Origin: Vampirovibrionales bacterium | GTDB taxonomy: Bacteria; Cyanobacteriota; Vampirovibrionia; Vampirovibrionales; JAGQHJ01 | Reading direction: 5' to 3' | NCBI GenBank assembly: GCA_025451145.1 | Contig: JANWKX010000094.1 | Span: 1 to 14,588, forward strand | DNA: 14,588 nucleotides | Part shown: positions 8,170 to 13,267 of the stretch, in pieces | How positions within the stretch are numbered: the stretch's first letter is position 1 | Layout of the letters: each line of letters starts with the position of its first letter | The notes under the pieces: model-generated | Told to the model about the DNA's origin: nothing | Database searches by the model: none | Seen by the model: the letters and a program-made list of their open reading frames with translations, nothing else | Program-made: the position numbers and the translations under genes

Positions 8170-8360
8170 GTCCTGACTCCTCAAGATTTCATTAAGAGCC
8201 CTTTTCGTATAGGGTCGTCTTAAGACATTCTGTTATCCAAAAGCGGGTCGTGGCATTGCGTATTTTTGAAGTGATAAATCGCCAACGGATTGGCCAGGAA
8301 ACGGCCTCAGCCCCTCTAAAATAGTTGTGAACACCAGTAGGCACGGCACCTTTCGTTGCC

Positions 8361-8389
8361 TTGACACGCTTCATGTATCGAATTAAGAT
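8361..8389 (+). promoter_or_regulatory. Promoter of tRNA-Leu
   Basis: A perfect TTGACA at 8361-8366 is followed by 17 bases and TAAGAT at 8384-8389 (4/6). The predicted start, near 8396, leaves a leader of about 13 bases before the tRNA, as expected for a tRNA gene. Confidence 0.6.
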
Positions 8390-8408
8390 TTAGGAGCATT
8401 ATCCCCAT

Positions 8409-8492
8409 GTCGGAGTGGCGGAATGGTAGACGCGCACGTTTGAGGGGCGTGTGGAGCAATCTGTAGGGGTTCAAGTCCCCTCTCCGACACCA
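8409..8492 (+). tRNA. tRNA-Leu (anticodon GAG), CCA encoded
   Basis: The acceptor stem GTCGGAG (8409-8415) pairs with CTCCGAC (8482-8488), followed by discriminator A and an encoded CCA (8490-8492). The D arm is GCG/CGC (8418-8420 with 8431-8433). The anticodon stem CACGT/GCGTG encloses the loop TTGAGGG, with anticodon GAG at 8442-8444, which reads CUC and CUU. A long variable region (about TGGAGCAATCTGT) marks a class II tRNA as expected for Leu. The T arm is AGGGG-TTCAAGT-CCCCT. It is transcribed divergently from glyS. I found no repeat of its 3' end downstream, so it does not look like a used integration site. Confidence 0.96.
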
Positions 8493-8671
8493 TTCTTTCA
8501 AAATTTTATTCAGCGAAGCTTGTAAAATCCAATCTATTTGGATCGAATGACCACTTAAAATGCGTGGCCTAAACTAACAAGACGACTTGTTCCAGGAAAA
8601 ACAGCTAACCATTTTGTAGCAATTTTGCATTCGCCTCAATCTAATTTTATCATTAAAATATATAAAATAAT

Positions 8672-8700
8672 TATTCATTGTTGAAGATTTATTTTATAAT
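8672..8700 (+). promoter_or_regulatory. Promoter of the first paralog
   Basis: TATTCA (8672-8677), 17 bases, then a perfect TATAAT (8695-8700). The same pair with the same spacing stands before the second paralog, which supports its function. The preceding 30 bases are almost pure A/T and could act as an UP element. The -35 deviates from TTGACA, so activity may depend on the AT-rich tract or an activator. Confidence 0.6.
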
Positions 8701-8770
8701 CAAGCTCTTGCTTAATGGCTCATACAATGATTGTGGTTCACCCTTGATAAAGATTAAAGGAAAGTTGAAT

Positions 8771-9217
8771 ATGACACCTCCCGTTTCTCATCAAAGCCCT
8801 CGTTTTGGCACATGGTATAAAATCACCTCTGCCGTCCAAAAAAATGCGACTGATAAAACTAGATGGCAATATTGGGATACGCCCTACCAGATTGCCTGTC
8901 GGTTTGCCGATGAATTCCGTTCGCCTGACGGAAATAAGGAGCTTCAAACGCAATTGAAAGAAGCCGACCCGGATTACAGAGCCTTGCCAACGGCAAGAGT
9001 ATTTACATCACTTGGTTTTGAAACCGTTCTAGTCGCAACTGGGAATGATGCATCACAGGGTGAACAAGATGGAATTGACAGCAACGATGCAGCCATTTTG
9101 TCAAAAGCAACAGCGCCCAGTACAAAACAGATGGCCTTGGAAGAAAGCAAAACCCATTTGAGCGAACTCCGGGGGCTTGATCCTTGGCATCCTTCTAGCT
9201 TCACGATTATGGCCTAG
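8771..9217 (+). CDS. Unknown 148-aa protein, first copy of tandem pair
   Basis: I do not recognise this family. The start is the ATG at 8771, with AAGGA 9 bases upstream. The frame is open further up to 8678, but the second copy starts at the aligned ATG, and both then have exactly 148 aa. The protein is soluble-looking, with no signal peptide or membrane span. Conserved between copies are PRFGTWYK at 10-17; SP-GNK-LQ--LKEAD at 51-66 in a likely amphipathic helix; TVL-ATG-DA at 85-94, probably a beta strand and turn; DAAI at 106-109; and a C-terminal block of LEESKT-LS-LR-L, WH and FTI ending in Ala. The region around residues 95-105 and 31-41 is variable. No catalytic motif is evident. It lies behind tRNA-Leu with its own promoter, so its expression is probably independent of the flanking operons. 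Confidence 0.8.
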   Translation: MTPPVSHQSPRFGTWYKITSAVQKNATDKTRWQYWDTPYQIACRFADEFRSPDGNKELQTQLKEADPDYRALPTARVFTSLGFETVLVATGNDASQGEQDGIDSNDAAILSKATAPSTKQMALEESKTHLSELRGLDPWHPSSFTIMA

Positions 9218-9326
9218 CCTTTCAAATAATAGATACATTAAACTAAAGCCTTTGATTGAACTGACCATCTTGTGAGTAGATCCAAGGGCGGCTTCTTTAA
9301 ATATGGGCATTGGAAGCAGAGGTTAC

Positions 9327-9387
9327 GTCACTTATATTAAGGCCAGTCCCTGCTTTCAAGTCCTGCTTAGTGACACGCCTGGCTTAA
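9327..9387 (+). other. Possible structured element between the paralogs
   Basis: Two complementary pairs interleave here: GTCACT (9327-9332) with AGTGAC (9369-9374), and TTAAGGCCAG (9337-9346) with CTGGCTTAA (9379-9387, one bulged G). The crossed order would give either a pseudoknot or two alternative folds. A near-direct repeat, AGTCCCTGCTT/AGTCCTGCTT, lies in the loop. There is no T run and no match in the other paralog's upstream region. It may be chance or a decayed remnant. Confidence 0.2.
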
Positions 9388-9416
9388 GTCCAAATTCATA
9401 TAAAATCAAAAATCTA

Positions 9417-9445
9417 TATTCAGTAATGAATCATTAAAGTATAAT
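9417..9445 (+). promoter_or_regulatory. Promoter of the second paralog
   Basis: TATTCA (9417-9422), 17 bases, then a perfect TATAAT (9440-9445), identical in elements and spacing to the promoter of the first paralog. The leader that follows shares blocks with the other copy, notably CAATGATTRTGGTT at 9470-9483 (8725-8738 in the first copy). Confidence 0.6.
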
Positions 9446-9515
9446 CGAGTTCTTATTTTATGGGTTATCCAATGATTATGGTTAGCAATTAAAAAAGATC
9501 GAAGGAGAGTTGTTC

Positions 9516-9962
9516 ATGACACAGGCCGTTTCCAATGCCAATCCTCGTTTTGGAACATGGTATAAGGTGACTTCTGTTGTGAAAAAAGGCGCCACGGAAA
9601 GCACCTCAAGACCGTTTATGGACAGTACCTGGCTCTCTGCTCAAAGGTTTGTCGATCAGCTTAATTCACCCGCGGGAAATAAAAAACTGCAAGCTCGCTT
9701 AAAGGAAGCAGACTCGGATTTTCAGGCCGATCCCTTTGCCAGCGTTTATTCGACTGAAGACGCGACAACGGTTTTAATCGCAACCGGACATGATGCCAGA
9801 GAGACCGGCGAACCGATTTTCGAAAACGTCGATGCCGCCATTAGAACAAAAGCCGCATCTCGCACCACAAAACAGCTTCAGTTGGAAGAAAGCAAAACGT
9901 TGCTCAGCGATCTTCGGCAGCTTCCGGAGTGGCACTCCTCCGGCTTCACGATTATTGCCTAG
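9516..9962 (+). CDS. Unknown 148-aa protein, second copy of tandem pair
   Basis: This is the paralog of the upstream gene, at 51% identity over the full length with no gaps. The ATG at 9516 has a strong AGGAG 8 bases upstream; the in-frame TTG at 9510 lies closer to the Shine-Dalgarno sequence and is disfavoured. It keeps PRFGTWYK, SP-GNK-LQ--LKEAD, TVL-ATG-DA and the C-terminal LEESKT block. It differs most at residues 31-43 and 78-84 and in the loop at 95-105, where the first copy is richer in Gly/Asp and this one has GEPIFENV. There is no signal peptide or membrane segment. Its better Shine-Dalgarno may mean higher translation than the first copy. It converges on the 246-aa gene, with a candidate shared terminator between them. 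The function is unknown. Confidence 0.82.
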   Translation: MTQAVSNANPRFGTWYKVTSVVKKGATESTSRPFMDSTWLSAQRFVDQLNSPAGNKKLQARLKEADSDFQADPFASVYSTEDATTVLIATGHDARETGEPIFENVDAAIRTKAASRTTKQLQLEESKTLLSDLRQLPEWHSSGFTIIA

Positions 9963-9984
9963 ATATTAAGACTAAGCCCTACAG

Positions 9985-10020
9985 AAAGAGATGGATGGTT
10001 TATACCGCCCTCTCTTTATT
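9985..10020. terminator. Candidate bidirectional terminator between convergent genes
   Basis: AAAGAGA (9985-9991) pairs with TCTCTTT (10011-10017), with a small GGT/ACC hairpin in the loop. On the plus strand it ends in CTTTATTT, and on the minus strand in CATCTCTTTCTG. It lies exactly between two converging stop codons (9962 and 10026). The outer stem is AU-rich, so efficiency is uncertain. Confidence 0.45.
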
Positions 10021-10025
10021 TCCAT

Positions 10026-10766
10026 TTAGGCGTCCATAATGCCAGGGCGTGCATAATGATGAGCTTCAGGTGTTGGAGGAAGGACGCCAAGTCCCGGAAT
10101 ATTAGAAACATCGGGATAAATAATACTGTTTAAATTATTCCACTGGCGATAGTCTGTCTCTGGTCCCTGGAAGAGCAAATGAGAACCATTATCTTGAACA
10201 AGATCACTTAAAAATGAATCTAAGGCCTGTTTTAGGGCCCTAAGTCGATCATTGCTCACACCTATCATCGAGGACCCGTTTACATCGACAATCTCCATTC
10301 TATTTTGGTAAACATTAAAACCCACTTTGCATGCTTGACCTGCAAACCAAAAATGAACTACGGCTGACTCATTATTTTTACCAGGCCCCAAAATGGGGTG
10401 AGGATCTTTCAGGGCATCAAGATTGATCCTATCCATAAAGCCTTCGTGCCCTGGAAGGGTTAAAACAACCCTTGGAGCCGGGATTCCGGTCCTATCCTTG
10501 GTTTTACTCAAATACTCTTTCCCTTTTTCTGCAAGCATTCTTTGGGCCTTGCAGAAATTTTGAAAAGTATTGGGAGCAACCGTCTGAGATTCTCTTTGAA
10601 CTGAAGAAGCCCCATTGGTTGACGTTAGATTGATCTCATCAGATGCAGGAACTGAAGAAACCTTGGGTGGCCCTCCGAAAAGGCCGAAATCAAAACATCC
10701 ACTAAAACGAGGGGCCGATTGCGGTCGCGGATACGCCAAGGGTTCAACTTGTCCGGATAATCTCAT
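10026..10766 (-). CDS. Unknown 246-aa protein convergent to the paralog pair
   Basis: I do not recognise this protein. The ATG at 10766 has GAGGAG 11 bases upstream. Residues 1-70 are low in complexity and probably disordered (many Pro, Ser, Gly and Phe), with APRFSG at about 18-23, which recalls the PRFG motif of the neighbouring paralogs. The middle (about 75-130) is basic then PGHEGF. At about 135-170 a run of alternating hydrophobics (VVHFWFAG, KVGFNVY, MEIVDVNG) suggests a small antiparallel sheet. A helix follows (LRALKQALDSFLSDLV), and the C-terminus is rich in Pro. There is no signal peptide, membrane segment or recognisable catalytic motif. It has its own leader of more than 150 bases and is separated from dppA, so it is probably a single-gene transcript. 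Confidence 0.7.
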   Translation of the reverse strand: MRLSGQVEPLAYPRPQSAPRFSGCFDFGLFGGPPKVSSVPASDEINLTSTNGASSVQRESQTVAPNTFQNFCKAQRMLAEKGKEYLSKTKDRTGIPAPRVVLTLPGHEGFMDRINLDALKDPHPILGPGKNNESAVVHFWFAGQACKVGFNVYQNRMEIVDVNGSSMIGVSNDRLRALKQALDSFLSDLVQDNGSHLLFQGPETDYRQWNNLNSIIYPDVSNIPGLGVLPPTPEAHHYARPGIMDA

Positions 10767-10797
10767 TGCCTAAACATCTCCTCTGAATCCAACGGCT

Positions 10798-10814
10798 CAT
10801 CCGCATTTCGGATG
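10798..10814 (-). promoter_or_regulatory. Hairpin in the leader of the 246-aa gene
   Basis: A perfect 6-bp stem, CATCCG/CGGATG, with a 5-base loop lies about 32 bases upstream of the ATG and 15 to 20 bases before the Shine-Dalgarno sequence. It could be an operator or an mRNA structure. There is no further evidence. The rest of 10767-10961 is AT-rich with no gene or clear promoter that I can defend. Confidence 0.3.
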
Positions 10815-10961
10815 CAAGCCCTCCCACAACTTACATGCTTTATAAAACACCTGAAAGGCATTTTTTGCCAGTTTTGTTAACTTTTTTATCAAACGTAGTT
10901 AAAAACCGGATTGGTTACAATGCGGGTTGGTGGACAAGGGGTTCTCGGATCTTGCCTGGGG

Positions 10962-11801
10962 CTACTCCATAAAATCCGTGTAGCAAAGCATGGTGTAGGC
11001 GCTTTGTAAGCCGCGATACAGCACCGCAAAATCATCCGTCACCATTTGCAGGGTTCTGCCATCTAACCGTTGATAAAGCGGTGAGGTCATGGCCACATCA
11101 CAGGCCAGTGTGTTGATAAAGGTCACCGTCAGCGTAAACGGTGGTTTCAATAAAGCGGGACTTGTTTTGGGTTCTGTGAGTGCAGCTTTAGTTTTCGAGC
11201 GATAGTCTGCCATCACCTGAGACAAGGGATGGGATTCCGCTGCGGTGGTGGTCAGCCCGATTTTGGTTTCCACGGCCTTCACCTGAGGTAAAAAGGCATT
11301 GATTTCCTGGCAAAAAGCCCGGTCACCGCTGGCCAAGAGGACCGGCACCTGATACACCAGTCCGGCATACAGGGCATTGATTTCGCCTTCGCCGTAGGGT
11401 TGGCCATTGATATTGACATCAAACAATTTTCCGTGAAAGGTATGGTTTAAAACCCCTTTTTCAGCCCCGGCCTTGGCATGATAGCCAATGAGGATGACTC
11501 CATCAAAGGATTTGTCCAAGCCCGACATCATGGCGCAGACCTTGGGTTTCCCTGAGAGCAACCCGACGTTAGGCAAAAGCATCTCCTGTGAGAGATTGGC
11601 CATGGTGCTGTGGGCATCGTTCACCAAGATCTCAGCATCCGGCTCACACGATAGGATGGTTTCACAAACGGCATTGATTTCAGACGCCAATTGCCGAACG
11701 GCCGTATGGTATCCGGTTAAATCAGATTTTGGATAGCATTGCAGCAAGCTGGTAACGCCGCACACGCCCTCCAAATCCGCTGAAATATAATATTTGGCCA
11801 T
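10962..11801 (-). CDS. dppA: D-aminopeptidase, DppA-like, peptidase family M55
   Basis: This is a zinc-dependent aminopeptidase family that forms barrel-shaped decamers and releases N-terminal D-amino acids from peptides such as D-Ala-D-Ala, linked to peptidoglycan turnover. The 279 aa are near the length of B. subtilis DppA (about 274). Expected metal ligands are visible: D9 and E11 in SADLEGVCGV, H64 in VNDAHS, H108 in IGYHAKAG and E138 in PYGEGE. The expected catalytic histidine region is at H120 (LNHTFHG). There is no signal peptide, so it should be cytoplasmic. It lies 26 bases after a YtxH gene, last in a same-strand row of membrane and hydrolase genes. No Shine-Dalgarno is obvious before the ATG at 11801. 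B. subtilis dppA is followed by dipeptide transporter genes, but none is here. Confidence 0.9.
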   Translation of the reverse strand: MAKYYISADLEGVCGVTSLLQCYPKSDLTGYHTAVRQLASEINAVCETILSCEPDAEILVNDAHSTMANLSQEMLLPNVGLLSGKPKVCAMMSGLDKSFDGVILIGYHAKAGAEKGVLNHTFHGKLFDVNINGQPYGEGEINALYAGLVYQVPVLLASGDRAFCQEINAFLPQVKAVETKIGLTTTAAESHPLSQVMADYRSKTKAALTEPKTSPALLKPPFTLTVTFINTLACDVAMTSPLYQRLDGRTLQMVTDDFAVLYRGLQSAYTMLCYTDFME

Positions 11802-11827
11802 GGTTTCAGTCTAATCAGAGATCCAGG

Positions 11828-12148
11828 CTAATTCGGTGATTCTTCAGGCTGGGATTTGGTTTTCCCGACAGGGTTCACCTTGGACCAGGTTTCACGACCA
11901 ATTTCTTCCAATTCCGAAGTAATCTGCTGGCCCCGTTCTTTCAACTGATCCGCTTTATTCACCGCCCGCTCCTTGAGTTCCAGGGTCCGATTTTTGACAT
12001 CATCCACAGAGCGATTGACCCGATTTGAAAACTCTTCCCGGATCATTTCACGGGTTTCTTCTCCGGTACGCGGGGCAATCAATAAGCCCACAATGGCCCC
12101 AAGGGCCCCACCGATTAATAATCCACCGAGAAAACGACCTGAACTCAT
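11828..12148 (-). CDS. YtxH-family small membrane protein, second copy
   Basis: This 106-aa protein has a glycine-rich N-terminal membrane segment at about 6-24, followed by the family mark IAPRTGEETREMI and a charged helical, probably coiled-coil tail to the C-terminus. YtxH proteins are associated with envelope stress and gas-vesicle-like contexts, but their role is not settled. The frame is open from 12193, but that would overlap the preceding gene. The ATG at 12148 has AAGGAG 8 bases upstream and starts 22 bases after the DUF948-like stop, so I choose it. The tail has a Ser/Pro/Glu-rich end. It is a paralog of the YtxH gene at 12579-12908 in motif, but the tails differ. Confidence 0.85.
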   Translation of the reverse strand: MSSGRFLGGLLIGGALGAIVGLLIAPRTGEETREMIREEFSNRVNRSVDDVKNRTLELKERAVNKADQLKERGQQITSELEEIGRETWSKVNPVGKTKSQPEESPN

Positions 12149-12170
12149 GATTGATACTCCTTCGCGATTG

Positions 12171-12539
12171 CTAAACGTTTGATGCTTTTCCAAAGGAACG
12201 GGCTATCCCTGAAATCAAGGCGTTGGTGCCGGATTTCACTTGCGCTACGCCCCGTTTTAATATGGGAGAGGTGTTATGCAAGGCATTACCCAGTTCTTGC
12301 ATACCGGCTGCCGCCTTATCCGTCATGGTTTCCAGATTGGCCACCATCAAGCGAAGTTCTTTTACCACAGGCATCAACTCATAGATGGCGACTCGAACGA
12401 ATTCCGATGTGGAGTGAACCAGAAAGGCCACTTTAAACAGCACAATGATCAGCCCAACGGCAACGGGAATCAACAGCACCGCAGACAAAATGATGAGAAT
12501 CTGTAGTAAATGCTCAGTGCCTGGGGTTAGCGCTAACAT
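12171..12539 (-). CDS. DUF948-like small membrane protein
   Basis: This 122-aa protein has one long hydrophobic segment at about 11-40, then an amphipathic helix-rich region (FVRVAIYELMPVVKEL, then METMTDKAAAGMQELG-type heptads) and a basic end, RSFGKASNV. The pattern of N-terminal anchor plus a helical domain full of small hydrophobic residues resembles DUF948, which also occurs next to YtxH genes in other bacteria. That association supports the call. It is placed between the two YtxH genes, with gaps of 39 and 22 bases. The start codon has no clear Shine-Dalgarno, so it may depend on translation of the gene before it. The function is unknown; a structural or scaffolding role at the membrane is an inference. 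Confidence 0.65.
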   Translation of the reverse strand: MLALTPGTEHLLQILIILSAVLLIPVAVGLIIVLFKVAFLVHSTSEFVRVAIYELMPVVKELRLMVANLETMTDKAAAGMQELGNALHNTSPILKRGVAQVKSGTNALISGIARSFGKASNV

Positions 12540-12578
12540 GGGCGGTATTCCATCATCATGGGAATAAGGCGCATTGGC

Positions 12579-12908
12579 TTAGTAATCATAGCCATATTCT
12601 TGATCTTCTCGGCGTTTGGCTTCGGCCATTTTCAGGGCATTTTTCCGTTGGGTTCTTTGCTCCATCTGGCTTTCGATGCTTTGCTTGGTTTTACCAACGA
12701 TTTCCTTATACCTCACCTTGGAGGTGCTGATACCTTCATTGAGGTTTTCGGGCAAGCGATCCACAAAGGCCTGGACATCTTTCTGAAGCTCTTTTCCAGG
12801 TTTGGGTGCAAATAGAACGCCTCCCAGAAAGCCGAACAAAAGGCCAAGAATCACCCCAAAGGGTAAATCCCACCCGTATGAATCACGATGGTCGTAGCGG
12901 TAGGACAT
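12579..12908 (-). CDS. YtxH-family small membrane protein, first copy
   Basis: This 109-aa protein starts at ATG 12908 with AGGAG 9 bases upstream. A tyrosine-rich polar head (MSYRYDHRDSYGW) is followed by a glycine-zipper membrane segment at about 16-33. The characteristic FAPKPGKELQKDV follows, then a charged helix that ends in EDQEYGYDY. It matches the YtxH architecture of short anchor, AP-[KR]-x-G motif and coiled tail. The tail differs from the second YtxH copy. It is the first of the YtxH-DUF948-YtxH trio and may also have its own promoter in the 65-base gap upstream. Confidence 0.85.
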   Translation of the reverse strand: MSYRYDHRDSYGWDLPFGVILGLLFGFLGGVLFAPKPGKELQKDVQAFVDRLPENLNEGISTSKVRYKEIVGKTKQSIESQMEQRTQRKNALKMAEAKRREDQEYGYDY

Positions 12909-12939
12909 ATTGATAAACTCCTGAACAACTTTTTATTTA

Positions 12940-12968
12940 AGTTTAGAGAATCTCTAGGAAGTCTGCAA
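12940..12968 (-). promoter_or_regulatory. Possible internal promoter with operator-like palindrome
   Basis: On the minus strand, TTGCAG (12968-12963), 17 bases and TAAACT (12945-12940) form a weak promoter. The perfect palindrome TAGAGA-A-TCTCTA (12944-12956) lies in the spacer and touches the -10. A repressor bound there would block polymerase. The leader to the YtxH start is about 25 bases. Both the promoter match and the regulatory reading are tentative. Confidence 0.28.
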
Positions 12969-12973
12969 CCGAT

Positions 12974-13267
12974 TTATCGCCTGATTTTTCCCACCCATCT
13001 CAAGGCGGTCACAAAGCCCTTGATCCACCAGGGGACATATCGTCCCAGGAACCTGGGAATAAGCGCCAAGCTTTCCAAAGTGATTCGCCCTGCTCTGATA
13101 TCCCGAAGCAGGACATTGCGCCATTCCAACATGTTGCCGTTAATGGCCAAAACCAGCTTATGAGTCCTACAGAGCCATCGATAGCAGAAAAATAGCCCTA
13201 TCAGGCAGAGGATTTCGGCAACGAGAATGCCACTCAAGAAAATGACCATAAACGACATGCTATTCAT
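12974..13267 (-). CDS. Small membrane protein, 97 aa, unknown
   Basis: One strongly hydrophobic N-terminal segment (about residues 5-30, with Cys at 21 and 28) is followed by a basic and aromatic cytoplasmic-looking part with RW, WWIKG, RWVGK and a final IRR. Its ATG overlaps the stop of the alpha-mannosidase gene in an ATGA, which shows translational coupling. Two further in-frame ATGs follow at residues 4 and 7, so the exact start is uncertain by a few residues. I do not recognise the family. The net positive C-terminal part suggests interaction with membrane phospholipid or nucleic acid, which is inference only. Confidence 0.65.
   Translation of the reverse strand: MNSMSFMVIFLSGILVAEILCLIGLFFCYRWLCRTHKLVLAINGNMLEWRNVLLRDIRAGRITLESLALIPRFLGRYVPWWIKGFVTALRWVGKIRR

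Larger units (their letters stand above)
8672..9962 (+). repeat. Tandem duplication of a promoter-leader-gene unit
   Basis: Two units, 8672-9217 and 9417-9962, align base for base with an offset of 745 and no gap at the control elements. Both have TATTCA, 17 bases, TATAAT, 70 bases and then ATG, and both genes have 149 codons including stop. The proteins are 76/148 identical (51%), so the duplication is old, yet the geometry has been kept. The roughly 200 bases between the units (9218-9416) contain no gene I can support. Confidence 0.85.

Noticed and set aside
8409..8492. tRNA-Leu as an integration (att) site
   Set aside because: I searched by eye downstream to the dppA gene for a repeat of the T arm and acceptor 3' end and found none, and no integrase is present.
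8316..8501. Minus-strand 61-aa frame containing WCRRGDLNP
   Set aside because: It is the antisense of the tRNA-Leu gene. Spurious proteins with RGDLNP-type strings are a well-known artefact of translating the reverse of tRNA-Leu/Ser genes.
10901..10916. AACC/GGTT stem followed by TTTTT as a terminator for dppA
   Set aside because: The stem is only 4 bp with an AATCC loop; this is too weak to call without other support.
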